This document shows positions 27,329 through 35,616 of a stretch of DNA of 64,000 nt, piece after piece; the stretch's first letter is position 1; each line of letters begins with the position of its first letter. The DNA is from Lentibacillus halodurans (GTDB lineage: Bacteria > Bacillota > Bacilli > Bacillales > Amphibacillaceae): positions 1-64,000 of the forward strand of contig NZ_FOJW01000016.1 in NCBI RefSeq assembly GCF_900112045.1. The letters run 5' to 3'. The translations under genes and the position numbers were made by a program. The notes beneath the pieces are model-generated. The model did not search any database. It was not told the DNA's origin and worked only from the letters and a program-made list of their open reading frames with translations.

Positions 27329-28882
27329 TTAAGCCATTATTTCATATTTTTCCGGTATCGGTTTGCCCCATACTTTTTTCATGATAAAGGCCAGAACAAA
27401 TACAACAACAATACCAGCAACAAGTGCCAATATTGAAGAACCTGTAACACCGGCTATCAGGAATGAAATCACACCACTGACCCCTGCGGTAATCGCATAC
27501 GGTATCTGTGTATTAACGTGATCAATATGGTCACTCGAAGCTCCTGCTGATGATAGTATGGTCGTATCGGAAATCGGCGAGCAGTGATCCCCGAAAATGC
27601 CCCCACTAAAGACCGCAGCAATGGCCAAATACATCGATATATCCATCGAAGCGGCAATCGGCATAGCAATTGGAATCATAATCGCAAATGTTCCATATGA
27701 TGTTCCTGTCGTGAACGCAACAATTGCACCAATAAAGAACAGCAGTACTGGAATGATGGCCGATGATGTTGTCTGTTCAGCAAAGTGCACAATGTATTCA
27801 GCTGTTCCAAGTTCTGTCGTCACACCGCCAATTGACCAAGCCAATGCCAATATAATGTAAACGAGCATCATACTGCGGAAACCACTGACAATGATGGACA
27901 TGGCCTCTTTGAATGAGTAAAGTTTCTGCTGCATGCCCATCACCAGCGCCACAATACCCGCCACAAAGGCAGCAATTAAAATTGATGTTGCACCGTCCGC
28001 TTCCCCAAACGCTGTCACGAAGTCCTGTTCCGGGTAGCCCCCGGTCCACAGAAATAGTGGCGGGATCATGCCGACAAGCACAACGATCGGTACAATCATA
28101 TTCCGCATTTTAGGTGTGTAGCCTTCTGCCATCTCAACATCCATCATTTCATTATCTGACGGCGGCTCTGCATCATCACGAAACAGTTTGCCCGATGTTC
28201 TCGCGCGGTATTCGGCCTGTGCCATCGGTCCAAAATCCCATTTGAGGAAAACGATAATACCGACAAGTATGATCGCCAGAATGGAATAAAAATTAAATGG
28301 AATCGTTAAAATATAGGTCATATATTCAGAATCGGAAATGCCCAGTTCTGCAAATTGTGCACCAATCAACCCCATGACGAAAACAACCCAAGTGGAAACC
28401 GGTCCCAGCAGACAAATCGGTGCAGATGTTGAGTCAACGATATATGCCAGTTTTTCACGGGACACACGCATTTTATCAGTGACCGCACGCATCACACTTC
28501 CGACCGTCAGTGCATTAAAATAATCCTCAAAGAAAATGATAAGCCCGAATAACATCGTTGAACCCTGTGCGCCTTTTGATGTTTTAACTTTATTGGAAAT
28601 GAAGTTAGCAATGGCATGTGCGCCACCCGTTTTTTGCAGAAATGCAATCAATACACCGAATAGACCGCAATAAATCAAAACGGTGGCACTCCATGGATCA
28701 CCTACATTCGGTATAATAAAATCACTGAAACTTGCATAAAGACCCATAAACGGGTTCCAGTCATACATCATCGTCGCTCCAAGCCAAACGCCGGCAAATA
28801 AAGCAGGAATAACATTTCGGGTAATAAGAGCCAGTATAATTGCAATCACCGGCGGCAACAGCGACAACACGCCAAATTCCAT
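27329..28882 (-). CDS. NhaC-family Na+/H+ antiporter (second copy)
   Basis: The 517-residue membrane protein has the NhaC/YuiF arrangement: GLIIFFEDYFNALTVGSVMR, ICLLGPVSTWVVFVMG, TTGTSYGTFAIMIPI and FGDHCSPISDTTILSSAGAS. It is divergent in sequence from the gene at 19146 and belongs to a different NhaC subgroup (longer, with the FEDYFN motif). It likely exchanges Na+ for H+, or an organic substrate with cations as some relatives do. Monocistronic. Confidence 0.9.
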   Translation of the reverse strand: MEFGVLSLLPPVIAIILALITRNVIPALFAGVWLGATMMYDWNPFMGLYASFSDFIIPNVGDPWSATVLIYCGLFGVLIAFLQKTGGAHAIANFISNKVKTSKGAQGSTMLFGLIIFFEDYFNALTVGSVMRAVTDKMRVSREKLAYIVDSTSAPICLLGPVSTWVVFVMGLIGAQFAELGISDSEYMTYILTIPFNFYSILAIILVGIIVFLKWDFGPMAQAEYRARTSGKLFRDDAEPPSDNEMMDVEMAEGYTPKMRNMIVPIVVLVGMIPPLFLWTGGYPEQDFVTAFGEADGATSILIAAFVAGIVALVMGMQQKLYSFKEAMSIIVSGFRSMMLVYIILALAWSIGGVTTELGTAEYIVHFAEQTTSSAIIPVLLFFIGAIVAFTTGTSYGTFAIMIPIAMPIAASMDISMYLAIAAVFSGGIFGDHCSPISDTTILSSAGASSDHIDHVNTQIPYAITAGVSGVISFLIAGVTGSSILALVAGIVVVFVLAFIMKKVWGKPIPEKYEIMA

Positions 28883-29112
28883 AATTTAATCCCCTCTCGA
28901 ATTTACAAATAATTGCTATTATTATTATATTTCCGTTCCTTTATAATATTTCTATTTGAAACTGAAAATTCCTGCTAAATTATAACTGGTTTTCACTCTA
29001 ATCACAAAAAATTTGAACTTCCGCATTCACTCACATTAGAAAAACTGAGACTTTATGCAAGTCTTGTAAGGGAATGATAAGCCTCACATCAATTATACCT
29101 TTTTGACATTAC

Positions 29113-29152
29113 AAAAAGACAGACCCGATTTTGTTTCGGATCCGCCTTTTTT
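29113..29152 (-). terminator. Terminator of the SASP gene
   Basis: On the minus strand GGCGGATCCGA pairs with TCGGGTCTGTC (wobbles) and is followed by TTTTTG, 21 bases after the SASP stop. Confidence 0.7.
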
Positions 29153-29172
29153 GCTGTAAGTCCGCCAAACAA

Positions 29173-29370
29173 CTATCGATTGTTATCGGACATACCTCGT
29201 TCGGCTATTTTGATCATCCGTTTGACCATTTCGCCTCCCACAGAGCCATTTTCACGTGCAGTTGTATCCGCTCCGGGCTGGACACCAAATTCATTTGCAA
29301 TCTCTTCTTTCATATTTTCCATTGCATCCTTTGCTCCAGGCACTAACAAATCATTTTTGTTACCTGCCAC
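29173..29370 (-). CDS. Alpha/beta-type small acid-soluble spore protein
   Basis: The 65-residue protein is a clear alpha/beta SASP, with the GPR protease cleavage region EIANEFGV and the DNA-binding signature TTARENGSVGGEMVKRMI. These proteins coat and protect DNA in dormant spores and are degraded by GPR at germination. The start is GTG at 29370 with GAGGAG nine bases upstream. A 7-bp inverted repeat (GAACAGA / TCTGTTC, 29396-29418) lies in the leader. Expression from a forespore sigma factor is expected from the family, but I did not find a convincing -35/-10 pair. Confidence 0.96.
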   Translation of the reverse strand: MAGNKNDLLVPGAKDAMENMKEEIANEFGVQPGADTTARENGSVGGEMVKRMIKIAERGMSDNNR

Positions 29371-29596
29371 AACTGATCACTCCTCGTGGGAATTCGAACA
29401 GAAAAAATTTATCTGTTCACGGTTTATTATGTGGTAACATTACGGTTTTAGCCCTGTTAAAAAATGCATATGAAGAGACCGCTCCAAACTTGAAACGGCC
29501 TGTACCGCGCTGCAATTGTGAACTTTAGCGATTTTCCAGAACTGAAGCATTTCCGGCAAAATAAAGCCCTTTCATGAGATGTTGCTATCCCAACCT

Positions 29597-30367
29597 TTAT
29601 TGTGCTCCCATGCCGCCATCAATTCTGTATTGCGAACCTGTGATAAAGCTGCTGTCATCAGAGGCCAGAAAAAGTACCAGCTTGGCAATATCCGCGGACT
29701 CGCCGTAACGTCCCAGTGGAATGGCGTTCTCCTGTTCTGTTTTAGCTTGCTCAGCGTTTTCCGGATTAAATCCTTTTTCAAGTGAACGCATCATTCGTGT
29801 ATTGACCGGTGAAGGATGGATGGAGTTAACGCGGACATTATCCTGTGCCGCTTCAAGTGCGGCCGTTTTTGTCAATCCTGTTACTGCATGTTTTGATGCG
29901 ATATAAGGTGCAACCCCAGGAGAACCGTCCAGCCCCGCAACGGATGAAGTGTTGATCACACTTCCGCTTTTCTGTTTTGCCATGACCGGAAGAACATGTT
30001 TCAGTCCCAAAAAGCTACCCTGAACATTGACTGACAGTACCTTACTGAAATTCTCATCCGTTTGCTCTACAATCGGCGCAACTTCCCCTTCGATTCCGGC
30101 ATTATTGAAAAAGACATCAATCGTTCCAAATTTGTCAACGGTCTGATGAACATAATTTTTCACATCATCCTCATTCGTAACATTAGCTTTTACGATCATC
30201 ACATCACCATATTGATCAAGATCTGATTTGACCTCATGCAGTGCATCCTGGTTCATGTCAACCAGTGAGACACTGGCACCTTCCTTTAAAAATAGTTCGG
30301 CTGTTTTCTTGCCAATACCGCCAGCTCCACCGGTAATAAGAACTGTTTTTCCTGCAAATTTTGCCAT
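29597..30367 (-). CDS. SDR-family NAD(P)-dependent oxidoreductase
   Basis: The 256-residue classical short-chain dehydrogenase has the Rossmann loop GGAGGIG (13-19), acidic D37 after beta-2 (favouring NAD), NNAG (88-91), catalytic serine at 141/142 and Y155-x-x-x-K159. The C-terminus ends with the usual GSQYRIDGGMGAQ. Related sequences are annotated as glucose 1-dehydrogenase or 3-oxoacyl reductase, but the substrate cannot be read from the sequence. Single gene. Confidence 0.92.
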   Translation of the reverse strand: MAKFAGKTVLITGGAGGIGKKTAELFLKEGASVSLVDMNQDALHEVKSDLDQYGDVMIVKANVTNEDDVKNYVHQTVDKFGTIDVFFNNAGIEGEVAPIVEQTDENFSKVLSVNVQGSFLGLKHVLPVMAKQKSGSVINTSSVAGLDGSPGVAPYIASKHAVTGLTKTAALEAAQDNVRVNSIHPSPVNTRMMRSLEKGFNPENAEQAKTEQENAIPLGRYGESADIAKLVLFLASDDSSFITGSQYRIDGGMGAQ

Positions 30368-30517
30368 AATCGCATACTCCTTTGTAACATTATAGAGGGC
30401 AAAGTAGATTGTCCATGTATACTATTTCCTTAAAAATAGCTGACCAAACATTTTTTCGCAAAAAGTTAGACGCTTATGCTAAAATGCATGTAGACAATAA
30501 AACACAAGGAGAATCAC

Positions 30518-31300
30518 ATGACATACAAAATTTTATTTCTCGATATTGACGGAACTATCTTAAAGTCGGATCATACATACTCCGACATCACAAAACAAGC
30601 GATCAGTACAGTAAAAAAACAGGGAATTGAGGTCTTTCTTGCCACAGGTCGGCCACTACATGAGATTAGCGGCTTGGCTGAAGATCTGAATGTCCATTCA
30701 TTTATTGCCTACAACGGTGCCTTTGCCCTCCATCAGGGAAAAACAATTGTTGATGAACCGATCCCGCAAAACAATATGGAACAGTTTATCGATATCGCTG
30801 CCAATCATGATCACGAGCTGATTATGTACACACGTGATCAAAATTATTTCACCAATTTTGAACGTCCATTTATCAGCAAGTTTATTGATATATTCGGTCT
30901 AAAAGACAACACAGCATTCACACCTGAAATAACAGATCAAGTTCTGGGAGCAACAGTTCTGAATGTATCTCCTGAACAAGTCGCTCTATACGAAATTGAA
31001 TCCAATCTCCGTCTTTCACCAGTTCATGTAAATGGTGCAGAACATAGCTACGACATTTTGCGGAAAAACGTCAACAAAGGCTATTCGGTTGAACAAATCC
31101 TCAGCCTGCTGGATATCTCCCGTGAACAAGCCATAGCTTTCGGTGACGGGATGAACGATAAAGAAATGCTCAGTGCAGTTGGTGAAGGATTTGCCATGGG
31201 TAATTCCCATGAGGATTTATTTCCTTATGCCAAACATAGGACAGCCACTGTTACAGAAGACGGCATCGCCTATGGTCTAAACCAGCTTGGCCTTCTTTAA
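30518..31300 (+). CDS. Cof-type HAD-IIB phosphatase
   Basis: The 260-residue HAD hydrolase has motif I LDIDGTIL (nucleophile D9, acid D11), motif II LATGRP, motif III K (RKNVNKGYSVEQIL) and motif IV FGDGMNDKEML. The C2-type cap domain (about residues 85-185) places it in the Cof/YbiV group, which hydrolyses sugar phosphates or flavin/pyridoxal phosphates. The specific substrate is unknown. Confidence 0.92.
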   Translation: MTYKILFLDIDGTILKSDHTYSDITKQAISTVKKQGIEVFLATGRPLHEISGLAEDLNVHSFIAYNGAFALHQGKTIVDEPIPQNNMEQFIDIAANHDHELIMYTRDQNYFTNFERPFISKFIDIFGLKDNTAFTPEITDQVLGATVLNVSPEQVALYEIESNLRLSPVHVNGAEHSYDILRKNVNKGYSVEQILSLLDISREQAIAFGDGMNDKEMLSAVGEGFAMGNSHEDLFPYAKHRTATVTEDGIAYGLNQLGLL

Positions 31301-31308
31301 TGTACAGA

Positions 31309-31616
31309 GAGGTTGGGACAAAAGAACGTTTATAAAACAAAAATGCGAACAAACAAAGCAAGGGATACCCCGCTGCGGAAATATACTTGGTGCTCGTTAT
31401 GTTAAATGAGATTTCGGAGAAGCAGCACTCCTCGCAACTCACAGTTTACTCGGTGAATGTTTCGCTCCTCGCTTTCCGTGAGCGGCTGGTGAGCCTCCGC
31501 GTGCATTCGCTCTGCCACCCATGCCTTTCCTTCCGCTGGAGTCTACGTATATTTCTTCCGCTAAAACGGACGATTGGTCGTCTTTTAAGCCTCCTACTTT
31601 AGTTTTTCCCAGCCTC
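31309..31616. repeat. MITE-like intergenic element, long copy
   Basis: The 308-bp element begins GAGGTTGGGACA and ends TTTTTCCCAGCCTC, forming near-matching terminal inverted repeats. The outer ~70 bp on each side match the element at 57941-58079 in opposite orientation (GAACGTTTATAAAACAAAAA, GCGAACAAACAAAGCAAGG, CTAAAACGGAC, TCTTTTAAGC). About 170 bp in the middle (GCTTTCCGTGAGCGGCTGG, CCTTCCGCTGGAGTCT) is absent from the other copy. No ORF of note. It lies just after the Cof gene and may also serve as its terminator. Confidence 0.75.
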
Positions 31617-31990
31617 ATATTCCATATAAAAATATCCTCCCTTCTGAGTTATTTTACCGCTCGTTGCGCAGGCTTCCCAGGAATTTAAGAAACTATTTTA
31701 CTGCGTGACCTTTTCTCCACCAACATATTGCCAATATCGAATATTTCAGACACTTCCACGATTGACTGTCGGTTTTAACTCATTAAATCGACGTAAATTC
31801 CATCACCATTTTATCTGTATTAACAACACCTATCTGCACACCGCAGTCGCTGGCAAGTCTTTATACAGCCGAAACAACCTTTTATTTGCCACCCCATTCC
31901 AATACAGGGTTTTATAAAATTGCGTTCCTCTATAACTGCAATCGTATCGAATGGTCGAAAGGGTGGCATTCAAAGAAAACTTTTTATAAC
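31617..31990. other. Gap with possible degraded coding sequence
   Basis: No intact ORF. On the minus strand there are coding-like patches interrupted by stops and frame changes (for instance GVVNTDKMVMEFTSI and EIFDIGNMLVEKRSRS in different frames). I could not assign a family; it may be the remains of one gene. Confidence 0.25.
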
Positions 31991-32019
31991 TTGACACATT
32001 TTGATCATTTTGTTTAAAT
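31991..32019 (+). promoter_or_regulatory. Sigma-A promoter of gbsR-type operon
   Basis: TTGACA (31991-31996), a 17-bp spacer and TTAAAT (32014-32019). An AT-rich region with repeated AAATTAAAT units (32014-32048) overlaps and follows the -10 box and is a plausible autoregulatory site. Confidence 0.7.
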
Positions 32020-32059
32020 TAAATTATACAAATTAAATAAATTAAATGGAGTGTTGGGT

Positions 32060-32596
32060 GTGGCCGATCATGAGGAAAGGATAGAAGAAGCACGGGATGT
32101 AATGGAAAGTGCCATTGCACAATCCATGGTTATATATGGTGTTACACCGTCTGTAGGCAGAATTTATGGTGTTCTCTACTTTGCTGACGAGCCAATGAAC
32201 CTTGATGAAATCAAAGAACAGGTGGCTATGAGCAAAGCCAGTGTAAGTAATGGAATGCGAGAACTGTTAGAAACTGAAATGGTCACAAAAGTTTGGAAAA
32301 AGGGCGAACGAAAAGATCATTTTATGGCTGAAAAAGATTTTCTGAAAAACTTGCTGAACTTTTTTGTAAAAAAACTCAGGCAGGAACGGAATCTCATTAT
32401 GAAAGCAGCAGAGCAAACCAAATCAAATTTGAACGACATTTCAAGAGAAACGGAAGATGCGCAAATCCAGGAATACATCGAACGGGATCTTGAACTGATT
32501 GACGAATCCCAGCAATATCTCGATTGGACCATGCGGTTGGCGAACGCAATGGAGTCTGGGGAAATATTTGATTACTTTCCTAAAAATAAAAAATAA
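32060..32596 (+). CDS. GbsR/MarR-family transcriptional regulator
   Basis: The ~178-residue protein has the winged helix of the GbsR group (GVTPSVGRIYGVLYFADEPMNLDEIKEQVAMSKASVSNGMRELL) followed by a long helical C-terminal region (ETEDAQIQEYIERDLELIDESQQYL). GbsR of B. subtilis is a choline-sensing repressor of glycine betaine synthesis and uptake genes. The GTG at 32060 is preceded by TGGAG eight bases upstream; an in-frame GTG at 32051 overlaps that site. It is the first gene of an operon with a cysteine hydrolase and a betaine-type binding protein, so it probably senses a quaternary ammonium compound. Confidence 0.87.
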   Translation: MADHEERIEEARDVMESAIAQSMVIYGVTPSVGRIYGVLYFADEPMNLDEIKEQVAMSKASVSNGMRELLETEMVTKVWKKGERKDHFMAEKDFLKNLLNFFVKKLRQERNLIMKAAEQTKSNLNDISRETEDAQIQEYIERDLELIDESQQYLDWTMRLANAMESGEIFDYFPKNKK

Positions 32597-32609
32597 GGAG
32601 TCGTTAGCA

Positions 32610-33287
32610 ATGAACATCCAGGAATCAGCCCTCGTATTGATCGACTTGCAAAAGGAAAGCAATTTCAGTCTGCAGCATATGGACCGTGTTATCGGGAATT
32701 CCAGGCAGCTCATTGAGGCGTGCAAGACTGCCGGGATACCGGTTATATATACAAGACAGATTAATCGTGCTGATGGTATCGGTCTTTCCAAAGGAGAGCC
32801 GCTGAACGATGACAGTACACCATTTTACTATGCGTCCAATACCAGTCAGATTGAAATTTTTGAGGATATAAAGCCACAGGAAAACGATATTGTTATTGAT
32901 AAATATCGCTGGAGTGCTTTTTATGAAACAAGTCTTGATTTAATATTGAAAAGCCTGAATGTCAGACATTTAATTATAGGCGGCGTCGTTACAGATGGCT
33001 GCTTAATGACTACTGTTTTTGATGCCTATTTTCGGGATTATGACATTCACTTGATCCAGGATATATGTTCAGCATCCAATGAAGGTGCTCATATGGCATC
33101 CTTAATGATCATGGCGAATTGGATCTATCATTTATCCATCTATGACACCGAGAATTTCATTAAATTTTTAAACGGTGAAGCGTTTATAAACTGGGAATCA
33201 ACCGCTGCCGACACGTTACAATTCACCCCTGAAAATATGCGAGAAGTTTTCAGCAGCATTCAACAACCACGAAAGGACGGAAGATAA
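32610..33287 (+). CDS. Isochorismatase-like cysteine hydrolase
   Basis: The 225-residue protein has the family triad D12 (LIDLQKE), K98 (VIDKYRWSAF) and C131 (GGVVTDGCLMTT) with the cis-peptide motif before the cysteine. The family includes isochorismatases, nicotinamidases and N-carbamoylsarcosine amidase. ATG 32610 has AAGGAG nine bases upstream. It is one base pair short of touching the downstream lipoprotein gene (stop 33287, start 33289) and 13 bp after the GbsR-like gene. Context suggests hydrolysis of an amide or carbamoyl derivative of a methylated amine; that is inference. Confidence 0.86.
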   Translation: MNIQESALVLIDLQKESNFSLQHMDRVIGNSRQLIEACKTAGIPVIYTRQINRADGIGLSKGEPLNDDSTPFYYASNTSQIEIFEDIKPQENDIVIDKYRWSAFYETSLDLILKSLNVRHLIIGGVVTDGCLMTTVFDAYFRDYDIHLIQDICSASNEGAHMASLMIMANWIYHLSIYDTENFIKFLNGEAFINWESTAADTLQFTPENMREVFSSIQQPRKDGR

Positions 33288-33288
33288 G

Positions 33289-34170
33289 ATGAAAAAATTT
33301 GTAAGTATACTGTTGATGATTGCGCTTGCTGCATTGGCAGCCTGCAGCAATACAGATGAAGAATCAGCTAATCATTCAGATGCAACAGAAAACAAAGATG
33401 AAACCATCGTATTTGGACAGACATCGTGGACAAGTACCGAAGCACCGACACAAATAGCCAAACAAATCCTAGAGGAAGCAGGATATGATGTGGAAATCAA
33501 ATTGCTTTCACAACCAGTTATTTTTGAAGGCTTGCAGTCAAAAGAAGTTGATATCTTCATGGATGCCTGGCTGCCATATACCGAAGCAGAGTTATGGAAT
33601 GAATATCAGGATGACGTTCAGAAAATCGCCACCAGTTATGAAAATGTGCCATTGGGCTGGGTTGTTCCAACTTATGTCGAGGAAGATTCCATTGAAGATA
33701 TAAAGGAAAACCCTGAAAAGTTTGGCAACGAAGTGTACACGATCAGCCCTGGTGCCGGAGTCGTTTCTATTTCTGAAGAGGTCATGGCAGATTACAACCT
33801 GGATGCTTTCGAGCTGATGCCATCCAGTGAAACCGCTATGATCAGCACATTGGATCAAAAAATCAATAACGAGGAACCTGTCATTATTACAGGCTGGCGC
33901 CCACATTCCATTTTCGAGAAATATGATTTGAAATTCCTGGAAGAACCAAAGGAAAATTTCAAATATGATAATGTATATGTGGTAGGCTATAAAGGGCTGG
34001 AAGAAGATCACCCAAAAGCTTATGAAGTATTATCAAAATGGAGCATTGAAGTCGGCGATTTGGAAAAAATGATCCACGACTATGAGAATAACGATGTTCC
34101 ATTTGAAGAATCAGCAGCACAATGGATTGAGGAGCACCGTGACAAGGTCGATGATATGCTAGGGAAGTAA
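33289..34170 (+). CDS. Glycine betaine/proline-type substrate-binding lipoprotein (OpuAC-like)
   Basis: The 293-residue protein has a lipoprotein signal (MKKFVSILLMIALAALAAC, lipid site C19) and an OpuAC-type domain with the tryptophans expected for a cation-pi cage around a quaternary amine (QTSWTSTEAPT, MDAWLPYTEAELW, PLGWVVPT, ITGWRPHSIF). It would sit on the outer face of the membrane. No permease or ATPase gene accompanies it in this window, so it either feeds a system encoded elsewhere or works as a sensor. It is cotranscribed with the hydrolase and regulator. Confidence 0.9.
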   Translation: MKKFVSILLMIALAALAACSNTDEESANHSDATENKDETIVFGQTSWTSTEAPTQIAKQILEEAGYDVEIKLLSQPVIFEGLQSKEVDIFMDAWLPYTEAELWNEYQDDVQKIATSYENVPLGWVVPTYVEEDSIEDIKENPEKFGNEVYTISPGAGVVSISEEVMADYNLDAFELMPSSETAMISTLDQKINNEEPVIITGWRPHSIFEKYDLKFLEEPKENFKYDNVYVVGYKGLEEDHPKAYEVLSKWSIEVGDLEKMIHDYENNDVPFEESAAQWIEEHRDKVDDMLGK

Positions 34171-34193
34171 ATCTGCAAAAAACTGCAAAGCAG

Positions 34194-34238
34194 AAAAAGA
34201 ACCGTTCAAGAGCTTAAATCTCCTGAACGGTTCTTTTT
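34194..34238. terminator. Bidirectional terminator
   Basis: AAAAAGAACCGTTCA pairs with TGAACGGTTCTTTTT between the convergent binding-protein and GntP genes. The perfect long stem with A and T flanks serves both strands. Confidence 0.92.
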
Positions 34239-35600
34239 CTAAACCAAAATCACCCACAAAATAAACGTAACCGCGATCGCCACCATTCCCTGTAATAATG
34301 TACCAGTAGTTTGAGCTTTGTATGCCTGTGTGACCGACATCCCGCTGAATTCCTTCACAACCCAGAAGTAGCTGTCATTAATATGAGATACAACCATTGC
34401 TCCTGCGCCTACCGACATAACGATTAAAGCGAGCGGAACTGCTCCGGTAACGCCCGCATCCGGAAGTAATGGAGCCACTAAAGTCGACGTGATGACTAGG
34501 GCTGCTGTTGACGAACCTTGAGCTGATTTTAAAGAAGCAGCAATCAAGAACGGAATAAAGATAAACAGGGTCCCCGTAAAGAATGCATTTTCTCCAAAAC
34601 CCTGGATAAATTCAGCTACCGGCGTTGCGCTGATCACTGTCCCAAATGCACCACCTGCGCCTGTTATCAGCAAAATCGGAGCGGATTCTTTAATACCTAT
34701 CCCAATCCATTCAGTAAGTGTTTCTTCATTATAGTCAGGCAATAACAGAAATGCGAATAATACGCCGATCAATAATGCAACCACTGGCGACCCGAGAAAT
34801 AAAAATATATCAAACAACGTCCCGGTCCAGTCAGCAAACGTAATAACAGAACTAAAGCCAATCAGCAAGATAGGTATTACGATCGGGGCAAATGATTTAA
34901 TTGCTGAAGGCATTTCTCCAAACGCTTTTAATATCGTGTCGTAATCATAAGCGAAAGTGTCTTCGTCTTCTCCTTCCACTTTAATGTTCGTCCCGACTTT
35001 CAAGGACCATATATATCCAACAATGATCGCCGGAATCGCGACAATTACGCCAATCAGAATAATGGTTCCCAAATAATTCTCAGCGCCAATATTTCCGGCA
35101 GCAGCAATCGGGCCGGGGGTCGGCGGCACTAATGTATGTGTTGCAAACAAACCGGTGGATAATGCTATCGCCATTGACGCTATTGTTACCTTAGCTCTCT
35201 TTGCGAGTGCTTTTTTCAGTGAGGACAAAATGACATAACCTGAATCACAAAATACCGGAATACTGACAATTGACCCAATAATACTCATCGCCATTTGCGG
35301 ACGTTTTTCACCCACCATACGCAGGACAACCTCTGCCATTCGAAGTGCCGCCCCGGACTTTTCCAGGATAACACCGATGATCGTACCAAAAACGATGACG
35401 AGACCAATACTGCCCATTAATCCGCCAAAGCCATCATTTACAGAATTAACGACATCCATTAATGGCAGCCCAGCAAATATTCCAATGCCAAATGCAGCAA
35501 TGATTAGTGATAAAAATGGATGCAGCTTCAGTTTAGCGGTAGCCAAAATAACAAATAAAACGCCAATAAAAATTAACAAGATAAGTCCAAAGCCTTCCAC
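34239..35600 (-). CDS. GntP-family permease (probable glycerate/gluconate transporter)
   Basis: The ~453-residue protein has the GntP family pattern: LILLIFIGVLFVILATAKLKLHPFLSLI at the N-terminus, VFGTIIGVILEKSGAALRMAEVVL, THTLVPPTPGPIAAAGNIGA, GAGGAFGTVI and MVVSHINDSYFWVVKEFSG. The family imports gluconate, glycerate and similar hydroxy acids with protons. Being 16 bp downstream of glycerate kinase, glycerate is the likely substrate. The start is GTG 35600 or 35606 after AAGGGGTGGAG; the open frame beyond that overlaps the kinase gene and is not used. Confidence 0.9.
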   Translation of the reverse strand: MEGFGLILLIFIGVLFVILATAKLKLHPFLSLIIAAFGIGIFAGLPLMDVVNSVNDGFGGLMGSIGLVIVFGTIIGVILEKSGAALRMAEVVLRMVGEKRPQMAMSIIGSIVSIPVFCDSGYVILSSLKKALAKRAKVTIASMAIALSTGLFATHTLVPPTPGPIAAAGNIGAENYLGTIILIGVIVAIPAIIVGYIWSLKVGTNIKVEGEDEDTFAYDYDTILKAFGEMPSAIKSFAPIVIPILLIGFSSVITFADWTGTLFDIFLFLGSPVVALLIGVLFAFLLLPDYNEETLTEWIGIGIKESAPILLITGAGGAFGTVISATPVAEFIQGFGENAFFTGTLFIFIPFLIAASLKSAQGSSTAALVITSTLVAPLLPDAGVTGAVPLALIVMSVGAGAMVVSHINDSYFWVVKEFSGMSVTQAYKAQTTGTLLQGMVAIAVTFILWVILV

Positions 35601-35616
35601 TTTCTCCACCCCTTTT

